From NCBI GenBank assembly GCA_013373205.1, contig JABXIG010000003.1, positions 1-64,000 on the forward strand: a DNA stretch of 64,000 nt, given 5' to 3'. A program made the position numbers and the translations under genes. Shown here one piece after another: positions 20,894-32,284 of the stretch; position 1 is the stretch's first letter, and each line of letters begins with the position of its first letter. Source of the stretch: Methylocystaceae bacterium (GTDB taxonomy: Bacteria; Pseudomonadota; Alphaproteobacteria; Rhodospirillales; Terasakiellaceae). The notes under the pieces were generated by a model. That model did not search any database. It saw nothing but the letters and a program-made list of their open reading frames with translations, and was not told where the DNA came from.

Positions 20894-21514
20894 ATGAGTA
20901 CAGATCAAAAGACCCGATGGTTTTGGCTGGTGCCTTTTATTCTATTTTATCTCGGATGGGTAAAGTTCATGGCCCCGGGCGTTGGGCCTTATTATGTAGA
21001 TTATGCGCTTCGTCTTGTCATGTTAGTGTTTATCTGGCCTGAGCGTCATATTCTGTTGGAAAAACCGAGCAGGCCAAAATTCTGGCTTATTGGCTTATAT
21101 GTGGTTGTTCTGGTCTTTTATATCTGGAGCGATGAAAAACTTTACAGCAATGAAACAGCCCTTGCCTTTGATCAGGCTTTCTTCAAAACAAGCACCTATC
21201 CGGCCATCCATGATCCTGTCCTTTTCTGGTTTGATATGACCATTGGCTTGATGATGGTCGCGATCACCGAGGAATATATCTATCGCTATAAATTGAACGA
21301 GGTTTTAAAAGGCCTGCATAAGGGGTTAGCGGCAAGATATCTTATTACAGCGATCTTGTTCAGTCTGATCCATCTGCCTCAGGGGATGATCAGTCTTGGC
21401 CAAACCTTTCTTTGGGGGCTTTTCCTCTTTTATCTCTATCAGAAAAGCCGATCCTTACAGTTCGTCATCATTCTCCACTTCCTGACCAATTTTGTCGTTT
21501 TCGGATTACTTTGA
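20894..21514 (+). CDS. CPBP-family intramembrane metalloprotease
   Basis: A 206-residue membrane protein with about six helices. It carries the CPBP (CAAX protease/bacteriocin-processing) motifs: EE-x3-R in ITEEYIYR, the His in FSLIHLPQG, and HFLTN in the last helix. Family members cut peptides within the membrane; the bacterial substrate is generally unknown. It is divergent from the LysR gene and lies 12 bp before arfB, so the two may be cotranscribed. Confidence 0.88.
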   Translation: MSTDQKTRWFWLVPFILFYLGWVKFMAPGVGPYYVDYALRLVMLVFIWPERHILLEKPSRPKFWLIGLYVVVLVFYIWSDEKLYSNETALAFDQAFFKTSTYPAIHDPVLFWFDMTIGLMMVAITEEYIYRYKLNEVLKGLHKGLAARYLITAILFSLIHLPQGMISLGQTFLWGLFLFYLYQKSRSLQFVIILHFLTNFVVFGLL

Positions 21515-21526
21515 ATGGGCGACTAG

Positions 21527-21943
21527 ATGATCAAAATCACCAACACTATCTCCATAGACGAGTCCGAGATTGAAGAGAAATTCATCCGATCCCCCGGTAG
21601 CGGTGGGCAGAAGGTGAATAAGACGGAAACGGCGGTGCAATTGCGGTTTAATGCGCGCAAATCCCCGGCTATCAGTCATGCGGTTTTCTTGCGTCTTCAA
21701 AAAGTCGCCGGGCGGCGTATGACGCAAGACGGGGTGATTGTTTTGACAGCCAATGGGTTTAGAACGCAAGAGATGAACCGAAAAGACGCCCAAGACCGAT
21801 TGATCGAGATGATCGCAAAGGCGCTGGTGGCACCGAAAAAACGTCGAAAGACAAAGCCGAGCAAGGCGGCCAAGCAGCGTCGTATGGATCAAAAAAGCAA
21901 ACGCGCGGATGTGAAAAAGACTCGCGCGAAGGTTCGCTTTTAA
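21527..21943 (+). CDS. arfB: Alternative ribosome-rescue factor ArfB (peptidyl-tRNA hydrolase)
   Basis: ArfB releases the nascent chain from ribosomes stalled on truncated mRNA. The 138-residue protein has the catalytic GGQ (26-28, in SPGSGGQKVNK) and a basic C-terminal tail (KKRRKTKPSKAAKQRR) that enters the empty mRNA channel. The length equals E. coli YaeJ. It lacks the codon-recognition domains of RF1 and RF2. The 3' end overlaps the convergent acetyltransferase gene by 4 bp. Confidence 0.95.
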   Translation: MIKITNTISIDESEIEEKFIRSPGSGGQKVNKTETAVQLRFNARKSPAISHAVFLRLQKVAGRRMTQDGVIVLTANGFRTQEMNRKDAQDRLIEMIAKALVAPKKRRKTKPSKAAKQRRMDQKSKRADVKKTRAKVRF

Positions 21944-22527
21944 GAAACCTTTTTCATGCGGCCAAAGTCAAAGATGCTATTTCTGCGACCAACGAAGACT
22001 TTGAATTGTTTGTTGGTGTAATCTGCCCAGGCAAATTGTTCGCCTAGCATCTCGCTCCAAAGTGTGCTCAAGGTTGGTTTGTCCACGTTCAAATAAGCTT
22101 CGGCTTCCTGACTATCATGGTGGATAACCATGCCACGGGCATTGGCGATACGAACCATCGGGCGGTTTTCACGCAGACAGAGGGAATAGATTTTTTCAAC
22201 CGAACGACTTTGCACCCATTTGACAGCAGCTTCAAACAAGGCATGGCCATAGCCTTTGCGGCGATGATCCGGGGAAACACTGAGCGCAATTTCAGCATCT
22301 TTACCGTCGTTGAATAACAAGACGTGAACGGCGGCGACAATTTCCAAATCGTCATTGTAAATTGCTTTGACAACGCCACTCGTCAGATCAATGCCTTTGA
22401 CATATTGTTCAATACTGTAGTCAGAGACATGACCGGAAAAGCGTAAATAACGGTCCTGAGCCGGTAGGTTTAACAGGTGGTCGGCATATAAGGGCAGTTC
22501 AAAACGCACTAAACTTTTAACATTCAT
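21940..22527 (-). CDS. GNAT family N-acetyltransferase
   Basis: A 195-residue acetyltransferase-fold protein. The acetyl-CoA binding motif is HRRKGYGHALFEAA after the beta-strand DAEIALSVSP. The N-terminal PAQDRYLRFSG is typical of a GNAT subgroup found beside general metabolic genes. The substrate is unknown. The start is the ATG at 22527, with AGGAGAG upstream. Confidence 0.88.
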   Translation of the reverse strand: MNVKSLVRFELPLYADHLLNLPAQDRYLRFSGHVSDYSIEQYVKGIDLTSGVVKAIYNDDLEIVAAVHVLLFNDGKDAEIALSVSPDHRRKGYGHALFEAAVKWVQSRSVEKIYSLCLRENRPMVRIANARGMVIHHDSQEAEAYLNVDKPTLSTLWSEMLGEQFAWADYTNKQFKVFVGRRNSIFDFGRMKKVS

Positions 22528-22765
22528 CGCCCTCTCCTTTTTATGTTGCAGTGCAATATTTTCGCCTGTTTTCGTGTGACCAATCAAGGGAAATTTTTAA
22601 CATAGGTTAAAATCGCAAGAATTGATTCCGCTCTGGTTTCATTTTTGTCCATTTAATATAAAAAACATCCAGCTTTTGTTCTTTTTATTCCATTTTTTAA
22701 AAATGATTTAGCTTGCTGATAAAGGGTGATAGGCTTTCCACCCTGTTTTTTCGAAAGGACCTATC

Positions 22766-23383
22766 ATGGATATTCAAGCTTTGTTGGCATTGCTCGCAGC
22801 GACGGCGGTTCTCGCTCTAGTCCCAGGCCCGGTCGTGGCTGCGCTGGTGGGGCGTGCCTTATTCGGCGGGGTCAAATCGACTTTGGGCTTTTTGATGGGT
22901 GTCTTTATCGGCGATCTGATCTGGTTACTGGCTGCAATTTCCGGTCTGGGCTATGTGGCTGCCACTTATTCCACGGCCTTTCTGGTGATTAAATATATCG
23001 GGGCGCTTTATCTGATCTATCTGGGCGTGCAGGCTATTCGTCATGCCATGGCGCATAATCAGGAGATCAAAATCCCCAAGGCCAGTCGTCGTGGTGCCGG
23101 TTTTGTGAGCGGGTTGTTGGTGACGTTGGGTAATCCGAAGCTGGTGGCTTTTTATGTGGGGTTCCTGCCGACTTTTATTGATTTGCAAGCGTTAGACTTT
23201 GTGAATGCATTATGGGCCGCCTTTTTGGTGCCGGCGACCTTTGCGCTGATGAATTTTGGCTGGGCTTTAAGTGCGGCGAAAGCCAAAACGATTTTTAAAT
23301 CAGCCCTGCCGTTGCGCATTCTCAATTATTTATCCGGTGGTCTTCTATTAGGCGCCGGCGCTGTGATGATCGCTGAAGAGTAA
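22766..23383 (+). CDS. LysE/RhtB-family amino acid exporter
   Basis: A 205-residue inner-membrane protein with six predicted helices. Family marks are the PGP motif (VPGPVVAALVGRAL) in the first helix, GVFIGDLIW, YLIYLGVQAIR and GFVSGLLVTLGNPKLVAF. Such proteins export amino acids or homoserine-like compounds using the proton gradient. AAAGGA precedes the ATG. A hairpin follows the stop codon. Confidence 0.93.
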   Translation: MDIQALLALLAATAVLALVPGPVVAALVGRALFGGVKSTLGFLMGVFIGDLIWLLAAISGLGYVAATYSTAFLVIKYIGALYLIYLGVQAIRHAMAHNQEIKIPKASRRGAGFVSGLLVTLGNPKLVAFYVGFLPTFIDLQALDFVNALWAAFLVPATFALMNFGWALSAAKAKTIFKSALPLRILNYLSGGLLLGAGAVMIAEE

Positions 23384-23415
23384 GTAAATTACCCGTCGAC
23401 GACCTTAAAGACAAA

Positions 23416-23446
23416 GACGCCCGACAGATAAAAGCTGTCGGGCGTC
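23416..23446. terminator. Strong hairpin between convergent genes
   Basis: GACGCCCGACAG (23416-23427) pairs perfectly with CTGTCGGGCGTC (23435-23446) around a 7-base loop. It sits between the LysE exporter and the convergent chemoreceptor. There is no T tract on either strand, so it may protect or stop transcripts from both sides with help from Rho. Confidence 0.6.
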
Positions 23447-23483
23447 AATGAGTAGCCGTTCTGAAATTTCAGTGCTGACGGGA

Positions 23484-24944
23484 TTAATCGTCGCGCATGT
23501 TCAATAAAACGCTTTCCAGTTGACGATCGAGCGCATCTGCCTGTCGCTGTAAGGCTTCAGAGGCATTGAGCAATTTTTGGCTGCGTTCAATATTCGTGCG
23601 GCTGCCTTCCTGTACAGAATTGACCGTGCTGGCAACCTTTGTCACATCGTCTGCTGTTTGTGTGGCATTGGTGGCAATATTTTCAGTGGCGGCGCGTTGT
23701 TCTTCAATGGCTGCAGAAATAATAGTCGCCGTTTCTTGCACCTGATTGATCGAATGGTGGATTTCGCTGATGCCTTTTACAGTGTCATCTGTTGCGCCAA
23801 CCACGGCATTGATTTGTTGTTCGATCTGTTCTGTTGCTTTGGCAGTTTGGCTTGCGAGATTCTTGACTTCAGAGGCCACAACAGCAAAGCCTTTACCCGC
23901 TTCCCCAGCTCGCGCTGCTTCAATGGTGGCATTCAGGGCGAGCAGGTTTGTCTGGTTGGCGATGTCCGAGATTAAATTGACTACTTCTGAAATTTCACTC
24001 ACCCGACTGGACAGGCTTTGGACATTCTGTGTGGAATTTGTGCTCAGTTCAGCGGCATTGCTGGATATATTGTTAGCTTCATTTACCTGAAGCGAAATTT
24101 CAGAAATGGATGATGATAATTGTTCCGATGCGGAAGCAACCATATCGACCTTTTGCGCAATGGTATTTGAAGCGTCAGAGGCCAGTTCAGCATTTTCACC
24201 CACACGGGTTGCTGCCTCGGACATACCACGGGCAAGGTTTTGAAGCTCGTTGGAAGCCCCTTTGACGGCATGGATAATTGCACCAACTTCTTTTTCAAAA
24301 GTATCTGCAACGTTTTTACGATCAGCTTGGCGTTGTTTTCTTTGCTGGGCTTCCAGTTGTTTTTGCTGGTTGAGGCTCTCTTCAACCTGATTTTGTGCCT
24401 CTTCAGCTATTTTTTTCGCACGTTCTGCAGATTGCAGAACGTTGGTCAGCTTCATCGTCGCAATCACAAGCACGATGGTTTCTAAAATGACAATAACGGC
24501 ATGTAAAAGCACACGGACAATGCTGGCTCCATCCGGGAAAACCCAATAAGGAAGAGTCAGGTTTAAAACAAGATGGTGTGCCGCGATCACGGCCGTCGCA
24601 AGGATGAAAGCTTTCCAATTGGCAAAGCCCAAAAGCATGGCCAAACCGGCAAAGAAATACATGTGAATGTCAATTTGCCAAGGGTGCCCCCGAAAAGCAT
24701 AAACCAAAACAGCAATAATCAACATGAAAGAGACAGAAGAGCTATAGATGGTAAAAGGGTTGTCCGGTCCTTTTATCAGTTTAAACACCAACGGGATTAG
24801 TGCAAAAACGGTTGTGAGAACCAAAGCGCCAATAATCTCGTTTCCCGTCACCTGTCCTGTAATCCAGACAAGGTGGATATGCACAAAAAGATAGGGGATA
24901 AGGTATTTTGCAGCAGTTCTTTGTAATGATTGGATCTCGTTCAT
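23484..24944 (-). CDS. Methyl-accepting chemotaxis protein with multi-helix membrane sensor
   Basis: A 486-residue receptor. The N-terminal 165 residues are about six membrane helices with almost no periplasmic loop ([30 protein letters not shown]), so sensing must occur in or near the membrane. There is no HAMP domain; a charged coiled coil (about 170-215) leads into the signalling domain with the core [20 protein letters not shown]. Histidines in the membrane part could bind a metal or heme, but this is speculation. The start overlaps the upstream small gene (ATGA), pointing to coupled translation. Confidence 0.92.
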   Translation of the reverse strand: MNEIQSLQRTAAKYLIPYLFVHIHLVWITGQVTGNEIIGALVLTTVFALIPLVFKLIKGPDNPFTIYSSSVSFMLIIAVLVYAFRGHPWQIDIHMYFFAGLAMLLGFANWKAFILATAVIAAHHLVLNLTLPYWVFPDGASIVRVLLHAVIVILETIVLVIATMKLTNVLQSAERAKKIAEEAQNQVEESLNQQKQLEAQQRKQRQADRKNVADTFEKEVGAIIHAVKGASNELQNLARGMSEAATRVGENAELASDASNTIAQKVDMVASASEQLSSSISEISLQVNEANNISSNAAELSTNSTQNVQSLSSRVSEISEVVNLISDIANQTNLLALNATIEAARAGEAGKGFAVVASEVKNLASQTAKATEQIEQQINAVVGATDDTVKGISEIHHSINQVQETATIISAAIEEQRAATENIATNATQTADDVTKVASTVNSVQEGSRTNIERSQKLLNASEALQRQADALDRQLESVLLNMRDD

Positions 24945-25276
24945 AACCCGTTCCCTGTCGATGCGGTGCTACAGGCACCCGTTGCTTTGGGGTCTAAAAT
25001 TGTAAGGACACCCGTTTGTTTTTTGATGTCTGACAGGGATAAATGGTCAAATTGTGCAACGATGACATTGTCTGTTGCGCCATAACGTATCAACCTGCCT
25101 TCAGCCTGGCTGATAACTGCAAAATTTTCTTCCTGTGTTTTACCACTAGGGAAAATGAGGGCTACAGGTCCCTGGGCATCACGCGCTTGCATGGCAACCC
25201 AGGCAAGGCTGAAAATACCCACCCCACCAAAGAGAAGGGAGGCCAAGATTGCTTTGGTTTCTTCGGATTTTATCAT
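24941..25276 (-). CDS. Small membrane-anchored periplasmic protein coupled to a chemoreceptor
   Basis: I do not recognise the family. From the ATG at 25276 it has 111 residues: a short cytoplasmic end, one membrane helix ([20 protein letters not shown]) and about 75 residues that should lie in the periplasm ([41 protein letters not shown]) with a single Cys. A GTG at 25333 would add 19 residues, so the start is uncertain. It overlaps the chemoreceptor gene by 4 bp, so it may be an accessory part of that sensor. Confidence 0.7.
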   Translation of the reverse strand: MIKSEETKAILASLLFGGVGIFSLAWVAMQARDAQGPVALIFPSGKTQEENFAVISQAEGRLIRYGATDNVIVAQFDHLSLSDIKKQTGVLTILDPKATGACSTASTGNGL

Positions 25277-25390
25277 GACTTGAGATGTACTTATTTTCGG
25301 TTTTTTCTTATAAGAAACAGAAATATTCCCCACAAGTGCATATTTATGAAAATTTCAAGAAAATTCAACTAAAACTTATAGAATTTTAAA

Positions 25391-25897
25391 TTAATCGCTC
25401 TGTGATTTCTTATTTTGGACGGTTTCGTATAACTTGACCATTTGATGCAAAAATAACGTTTTGGAGAGCATCGCAGCGATCATTCCGCTCAACGTGAAGG
25501 GCAGATTAAATTTCCATAAACCGTACATCATAAACGTAACACCTAAGATGGTGACTAATGTGTATGCATGGGCATAGTTAACGCGCGGTAATGGCAATAA
25601 AAGTTTGCGGCGTCTGAGAAAGAGCTGTTCCCCCATGACCCCTTTACTTGCCCAGTTATCAATAGATTTGGGGGCGGGAAACAGGCGCGGGTTGAGCCAG
25701 ATCCAAAAGATGGTGAGCGCCAATGGGTAAAGCGCATCCCAGCCCAGCCACCACCTTGACCAGACGGAGAGGGCAAGCAGGGGCAGGGCGGTGAAGCGAG
25801 TATACACACTCCATGGGTTGGCATGGCGCGCCCAGTCTTTTTCATCCATGGTCATAACATTTTCTGACAGCTTATACATTCTGCGATATGCCTTCAT
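25391..25897 (-). CDS. DUF6653 family membrane protein
   Basis: A 168-residue protein with the family signature WARHANPWSVYTRF followed by four hydrophobic helices and an interhelical FPAPKSIDNWASKGVMGEQLFL. The function of this family is unknown. The ATG at 25897 lacks a clear ribosome site; the ATG at 25879 is an alternative. It follows rlmJ by only a few bases, so it is probably cotranscribed with it. Confidence 0.8.
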   Translation of the reverse strand: MKAYRRMYKLSENVMTMDEKDWARHANPWSVYTRFTALPLLALSVWSRWWLGWDALYPLALTIFWIWLNPRLFPAPKSIDNWASKGVMGEQLFLRRRKLLLPLPRVNYAHAYTLVTILGVTFMMYGLWKFNLPFTLSGMIAAMLSKTLFLHQMVKLYETVQNKKSQSD

Positions 25898-25903
25898 CCG
25901 GTG

Positions 25904-26686
25904 TTATGATGAAAAGAGATAGTTTTTCATTGCATTTTCGGACAATTTAAAACGCGCATCAAAATCAGCTGGTGCATTGATAAGGGCCAGACCAGTACCA
26001 TACATGCCGCGTTCTTTTTCAGGGCCGATCAGCTCATAAAAGGTGGCATTTTTAAGCCCTTTCTTCAAGTCTTCATGGCGACCTTCGGGCAGAAGCGGAT
26101 ACCAGATCATTATGATACCAGCCTTCCAACGTTTATGACACGCATTTGCGAGCTTTGCGATGGTGTTGTAATCTTCTTTAATCTCGTAGGATGGATCAAT
26201 TAGCAATAGACCGTCAGCCTGACGATTGGGCAGAAAGTCGATAAGGTGATACTGTGCATCCTTATGGACAAAGCGCAGGCGTTGGTCGCCTTTTAGGTTT
26301 TCCTGTAGGGTTTCAAATTCAGTCGGATGCAGTTCGAAGAAGACAGCACGTTGGTTATCTTGCATCTGTTGCTGAGTAAGGGCAGGAGAACCCGGATAAG
26401 TTAGCCCTTCATGGGTATTTTGAAAGGTTTTGATAGCATCGCAATAGCGTTTTAGCTCTGGGTTTGAAACAGTTTGATCGGACAGGCGGGCGTAGCCGTC
26501 TTTCCATTCCCCGGTTTTTTCAGCCTGTTCACCGCACAGGTCGTAAAACCCGCGTCCGCTATGGCTATCAATAAAAGTCACGACCTTTTTGTGATCTTTA
26601 AAATGGTCAATGATCTGGCAGAGAGCCGTGTGTTTGTGGACATCGGCAAAGTTGCCAGCGTGATAGCCGTGTTGATAGCTGAGCAT
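25904..26686 (-). CDS. rlmJ: 23S rRNA (adenine2030-N6)-methyltransferase RlmJ
   Basis: RlmJ methylates A2030 of 23S rRNA using SAM. The 260-residue protein starts with the family hallmark MLSYQHGYHAGNFADVHKH, then has the SAM site IDSHSGRGFYDL, and the catalytic motif as LLIDPSYE. The usual motif is DPPY; here the second Pro is Ser, a substitution worth noting. IMIWYPLL follows as expected. It lies in a small operon with a 79-residue unknown gene before it and DUF6653 after it. Confidence 0.93.
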   Translation of the reverse strand: MLSYQHGYHAGNFADVHKHTALCQIIDHFKDHKKVVTFIDSHSGRGFYDLCGEQAEKTGEWKDGYARLSDQTVSNPELKRYCDAIKTFQNTHEGLTYPGSPALTQQQMQDNQRAVFFELHPTEFETLQENLKGDQRLRFVHKDAQYHLIDFLPNRQADGLLLIDPSYEIKEDYNTIAKLANACHKRWKAGIIMIWYPLLPEGRHEDLKKGLKNATFYELIGPEKERGMYGTGLALINAPADFDARFKLSENAMKNYLFSS

Positions 26687-26697
26687 AGTAGGGTTCT

Positions 26698-26937
26698 TTA
26701 TTTCGGTGGATGGAGCACACCGTCTACTTCAGTCGCTAGCTTTTGTAAATGATTAAGGCGACCGATGCTCTCGCAGTTCAGCTCCATTCGATCGGCCTCT
26801 ATTTCTTCAATGTGTTTTTTGACCGCACGCAAGCGGTTGCTGGCAGCAGACTTTTTGTCCTTGGATAGGTCGCTAAGAGCAAGGTTAAGCTTTGCGCGGT
26901 AGTCAACGAAATCTTTGTAAGCGATTGATTTGGACAT
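26698..26937 (-). CDS. Small hypothetical protein upstream of rlmJ
   Basis: A 79-residue, charged, helical protein (MSKSIAYKDFVDYRAKLNLA, then VKKHIEEIEADRMEL) with no membrane segment or signal peptide. I do not recognise a family. The ATG at 26937 is supported by GGAGG a few bases upstream. It ends 11 bp before rlmJ on the same strand. Confidence 0.7.
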   Translation of the reverse strand: MSKSIAYKDFVDYRAKLNLALSDLSKDKKSAASNRLRAVKKHIEEIEADRMELNCESIGRLNHLQKLATEVDGVLHPPK

Positions 26938-26998
26938 ATGGGCCTCCATCGTTTCTGTTGTGTTAAGGCTATGTCTCCTCGGTAAAAGAGTCAAAGAA

Positions 26999-27030
26999 AA
27001 AGGGCGTATGGTTCAAACCATACACCCTTC
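26999..27030 (-). terminator. Terminator of the atp operon
   Basis: On the minus strand, a 14-bp arm AAGGGTGTATGGTT pairs with AACCATACGCCCTT (one G-U), followed by a T run. It lies about 30 bp after the atpC stop codon and before the small rlmJ-linked operon. Confidence 0.8.
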
Positions 27031-27058
27031 ATTCTTTATCGCTTCTAAGGATGCTTAG

Positions 27059-27463
27059 TTAAGCACCACAAGCAGCAACCATGGCTTCTGCAGCGAGCAA
27101 TTCACGCTCAGCAGCCTTTTTGGCAACGTCGTTTTCCGCAGCAGTCAGCGCATCATTGGCTTTTTGCAAACGGGCTTCGGCGTCGTCGCGGTTTAGTTCT
27201 TCAACCGCGATTGCTTCTTCAGCAAGAACGGCACAGCGTTCTTCAGAAACTTCAGCAAAACCGCCGACGACAAAAATGCTTTTGGCAACCTTGTCGTTCT
27301 CATAGATGTCGATGATGCCGGGACGAACAGTCGTCAGCATCGGCGTGTGTCCGGGCAGAACACCGAAGTCACCTTCGCCGCCCGGAACCACAACCATTTC
27401 GACTTCTTCTGACAGAAGCAGCTTGGCCGGGGAAACGAGTTCGAATTGAACTGTATCACTCAT
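27059..27463 (-). CDS. atpC: ATP synthase F1 epsilon subunit
   Basis: The epsilon subunit sits on the central stalk and restrains ATP hydrolysis. The 134-residue protein has the N-terminal beta-barrel (VVVPGGEGDFGVLPGHTPML) and a C-terminal helical hairpin rich in Ala and Glu. It is the last gene of atpHAGDC, 33 bp after atpD, and is followed by a strong terminator. Confidence 0.95.
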   Translation of the reverse strand: MSDTVQFELVSPAKLLLSEEVEMVVVPGGEGDFGVLPGHTPMLTTVRPGIIDIYENDKVAKSIFVVGGFAEVSEERCAVLAEEAIAVEELNRDDAEARLQKANDALTAAENDVAKKAAERELLAAEAMVAACGA

Positions 27464-27496
27464 AGTGTTGTCTCCTGGCTAGTTGTTACTGTCAAA

Positions 27497-28933
<1,437 letters not shown>

Positions 28934-28961
28934 CTACTTCGCAAAAAATTGCGTCTAACGG

Positions 28962-29861
28962 TTACAGCGCTTCTGCGCCGGAAATGATTTCGATCAGTTC
29001 ATTCGTAATAGCGGCCTGACGGGCACGGTTGTAAGTCAGCGTCAGATTATCAATCATGTCGCCGGCGTTACGTGTCGCATTGTCCATGGCTGCCATACGG
29101 GCACCCTGTTCGGAAGCAAAGCTTTCCAACATGGCACGGAAGATCTGTACCGAAAGGTTCCGCGGTAACAACTCTTCCAGGATGTCTTCTTCTGAAGGCT
29201 CGTATTCATAGAGAGCTTTCAGTTCAGCGTCCTGACCTTCTTCTGTCGCTTCTTCAGTTGTGTCAGCAACAGCAAAAGGAATGACCTGTAGCGGCGTTAC
29301 TTCTTGTGTAATGGCGGATACAAACTTGTTGTATACGACAGTACAAACATCGATTTCACCTTCTTCGAACATCGTACGGATGCGAAGTGCGATGGCATCG
29401 GCGTCGTCATATTGCGCACCGTTCTTGGTCAGGTCTTCCAGCGTATCAAGGACGGCGTCCCCGAAATCGCGGCGAACCTGATCACGACCTTTGCGCCCCA
29501 GACACAAGACTTTTACGGATTTGCCAGCTGCTTGCAGCTCGGCAATTTTGTTCCGGGCAAATCGACCAATATTTGCGTTGAAACCACCACACAGGCCACG
29601 GTCAGAAGACACCAGCACGATAAGGTGCTTTTCGTCTTTGCCGTTACCAGCCAGCAGTTCCGGAGCGCCGTCAACACCGTCGAAGCTCTTAGCAAGAGCT
29701 CCGACCATAGCTTCCATACGCTCGGCATAGGGGCGGGCGGATTCTGCAGACATTTGTGCCTTACGCAGTTTCGCGGCCGCCACCATCTTCATGGCCGAAG
29801 TGATCTTCTGTGTCGATTTGACACTGTCGATCCTGATTTTTAGGTCCTTGAGGTTGGGCAT
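28962..29861 (-). CDS. atpG: ATP synthase F1 gamma subunit
   Basis: Gamma forms the rotating shaft. The 299-residue protein starts with [34 protein letters not shown] and ends with the matching helix ([21 protein letters not shown]). An acidic insert ([14 protein letters not shown]) before residue 210 is longer than in E. coli, as is common in alphaproteobacteria. It is in operon order between atpA and atpD. Confidence 0.97.
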   Translation of the reverse strand: MPNLKDLKIRIDSVKSTQKITSAMKMVAAAKLRKAQMSAESARPYAERMEAMVGALAKSFDGVDGAPELLAGNGKDEKHLIVLVSSDRGLCGGFNANIGRFARNKIAELQAAGKSVKVLCLGRKGRDQVRRDFGDAVLDTLEDLTKNGAQYDDADAIALRIRTMFEEGEIDVCTVVYNKFVSAITQEVTPLQVIPFAVADTTEEATEEGQDAELKALYEYEPSEEDILEELLPRNLSVQIFRAMLESFASEQGARMAAMDNATRNAGDMIDNLTLTYNRARQAAITNELIEIISGAEAL

Positions 29862-29895
29862 ATGCCTATATCCTCTTCTTCAACGATGAAAACAA

Positions 29896-31428
29896 TTAGG
29901 CGAAAGACTTAGTGAAGTCGTCTAGGTACTTCTTCAGTTTTTCTTCGGTCTCATCGCTGAGTTTCTTTTCACCACGGATGGTGGCAAGAATTTCAGAACC
30001 GTTCGCGCGGATGTCATCCAGCATTGCAGCTTCATAGCGGTTGACGTCGACAGCTTTGATGCCGTCCAGATAACCGTTTACACCTGCGAAGATAGAGACA
30101 ACTTGCTCTTCAACCGGAAGCGGAGAGAATTGCGGTTGTTTCAGCAATTCAGTCAGGCGCTCACCACGAGCCAGCAGTTTTTGCGTAGAAGCATCAAGGT
30201 CTGATGCAAACTGAGCAAAGGCAGCCATTTCACGATATTGAGCCAATTCCAGCTTAACGGAACCCGCAACCTGTTTCATGGCCTTGATCTGTGCAGAAGA
30301 CCCTACACGAGATACAGACAGACCAACGTTCACAGCAGGACGAATACCTTTGTAGAACAGTTCAGTTTCAAGGAAGATCTGACCGTCCGTAATGGAAATT
30401 ACGTTTGTCGGAATAAACGCAGATACGTCACCACCTTGTGTTTCAATAACAGGCAGAGCTGTCAATGAACCAGCGCCCATGTCGTCAGACATTTTACACG
30501 CACGTTCCAGAAGGCGAGAGTGAAGATAGAATACGTCACCAGGATACGCTTCACGGCCCGGTGGGCGACGCAGAAGCAGTGACATTTGACGATAAGCAAC
30601 CGCTTGTTTGGACAGGTCATCATAACCGATCAAAGCGTGCATACCGTTGTCACGGAAGTATTCACCCATAGCAGCGCCACAATATGGTGCCAGGAACTGC
30701 ATCGGAGCCGGTTCAGAAGCTGTCGCAGCAACGACGATGGAATATTCCATCGCACCGTTTTCTTCGAGAACTTTAACCAACTGTGCAACTGTAGAACGCT
30801 TTTGACCAACCGCAACATAGACGCAGTACAGCTTTTCGCTTTCGTCTTTGGCGTTGTCGTTTACGTTCTTCTGGTTCAACATTGTGTCAAGAAGGATAGC
30901 TGTTTTACCTGTCTGACGGTCACCAATAACCAACTCACGTTGGCCACGACCGACAGGGATCAAACTATCAACAGCTTTAAGGCCTGTTTGAACGGGCTCA
31001 TGTACAGATTTACGAGGGATAATCCCCGGAGCTTTGACTTCCATCAAGCTCATCTTAACGTCTTTTAATGGACCTTTGCCATCGATCGGGTTCCCCAGAC
31101 CGTCAACAACACGTCCCAAAAGGCCTGCACCAACCGGCACTTCAACGATGGCGCCAGTACGTTTTACTGTGTCGCCTTCTTTGATAGCGCGGTCGTCACC
31201 GAAAATAACGATACCGACGTTGTCGGTTTCCAAGTTCAGTGCCATACCTTTCAAGCCACCTGGGAATTCAACCATTTCCCCTGCTTGAACGTTATCCAAA
31301 CCATGTACGCGGGCGATACCATCACCCACAGACAATACTTGACCGACTTCGGCTACATCAGCCTCAGTCCCGAAATTAGCGATCTGATCTTTGAGGATCG
31401 CAGAAATTTCCGCGGCGCGGATTTCCAT
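29896..31428 (-). CDS. atpA: ATP synthase F1 alpha subunit
   Basis: The non-catalytic nucleotide-binding subunit of F1. The 510-residue protein starts [16 protein letters not shown] and has the P-loop [28 protein letters not shown] and the conserved SRVGSSAQ segment. The ATG shares its first base with the last base of the atpH stop codon (TGATG), so translation is coupled. A GTG directly upstream is also in frame. Confidence 0.98.
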   Translation of the reverse strand: MEIRAAEISAILKDQIANFGTEADVAEVGQVLSVGDGIARVHGLDNVQAGEMVEFPGGLKGMALNLETDNVGIVIFGDDRAIKEGDTVKRTGAIVEVPVGAGLLGRVVDGLGNPIDGKGPLKDVKMSLMEVKAPGIIPRKSVHEPVQTGLKAVDSLIPVGRGQRELVIGDRQTGKTAILLDTMLNQKNVNDNAKDESEKLYCVYVAVGQKRSTVAQLVKVLEENGAMEYSIVVAATASEPAPMQFLAPYCGAAMGEYFRDNGMHALIGYDDLSKQAVAYRQMSLLLRRPPGREAYPGDVFYLHSRLLERACKMSDDMGAGSLTALPVIETQGGDVSAFIPTNVISITDGQIFLETELFYKGIRPAVNVGLSVSRVGSSAQIKAMKQVAGSVKLELAQYREMAAFAQFASDLDASTQKLLARGERLTELLKQPQFSPLPVEEQVVSIFAGVNGYLDGIKAVDVNRYEAAMLDDIRANGSEILATIRGEKKLSDETEEKLKKYLDDFTKSFA

Positions 31429-31988
31429 CACCCAACCCCTTTCATGGCGAGTTGAAGATGTTGCAGCTTGGTACGCAGGGTACTATCTACCATACGTGAT
31501 CCGACTTGGACGATTAAACCGCCCAGTACTGCAGGGTCCACCTTCTGTTCAACAGCGACATCACTGCCAATTGCTTCTTTTAAAGAAGCGGTCAACGAAT
31601 CTACTTGCTTTTGCGTAAGCGCTTTAGCCGAAGTTACTTGTGCAGAAACTTCGCCTTTGTGCTCAGCAAGAAGTGCTTGGAACGCATAAATCATGCCTTC
31701 CAATTCAAAGAGGCGACGGTTTTGCGCCACCACTGAGATAAAGCGTTTCGTGAGATCTGAAATTTTTGCTGCGTCCATAACACTTGTCATGGCGCGGCCT
31801 TGTTCTTCGCGTGCGATCACAGGACTATGAACAAGCTTGGAGAGATCTTCACTTTCGCTCAGCATTGCGCTGAGGTCAGAAAGATCCTGAGCCACTTGAT
31901 CAACCGCGTCGTTTTCCAGCGCTAAATCGAAAATAGCGTTGGCATAACGACCGGCAAGTCCGCTTGCACCTTGTGCTTTAGAAGCCAC
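31428..31988 (-). CDS. atpH: ATP synthase F1 delta subunit
   Basis: Delta joins F1 to the outer stalk. The 186-residue protein has the helical N-terminal domain ([16 protein letters not shown]) and the conserved C-terminal segment [25 protein letters not shown]. It is the first gene of the F1 operon. The F0 genes are not nearby, which is the normal alphaproteobacterial arrangement. The 296 bases upstream hold its promoter; I see nothing else clear in them. Confidence 0.95.
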   Translation of the reverse strand: MASKAQGASGLAGRYANAIFDLALENDAVDQVAQDLSDLSAMLSESEDLSKLVHSPVIAREEQGRAMTSVMDAAKISDLTKRFISVVAQNRRLFELEGMIYAFQALLAEHKGEVSAQVTSAKALTQKQVDSLTASLKEAIGSDVAVEQKVDPAVLGGLIVQVGSRMVDSTLRTKLQHLQLAMKGVG

Positions 31989-32284
31989 CTGGGACAGCCC
32001 TCGACATCTGGTCCACCCGAAGGGACATGCGGTTGCACGTCCCCAAACGACAATTCACCCGTTTGCATCATCAAAACAATGAGCAAATGAGTGGCGCTGT
32101 CATAGCATAGGCAGCCATCAAGATGCAAGCAGGCATCTCGCACATGCGCGAATTTATCGAAACCATGGGAAAATAAGGCTGTTTAGAGGGTGTGGTCATA
32201 CCAAAAACAGGAAACAAAATTGCTATTTTGATAGAGAATCGGGGAGGAAATTATTTCTCCTTTAAGTGATTCTACGGATGAACA

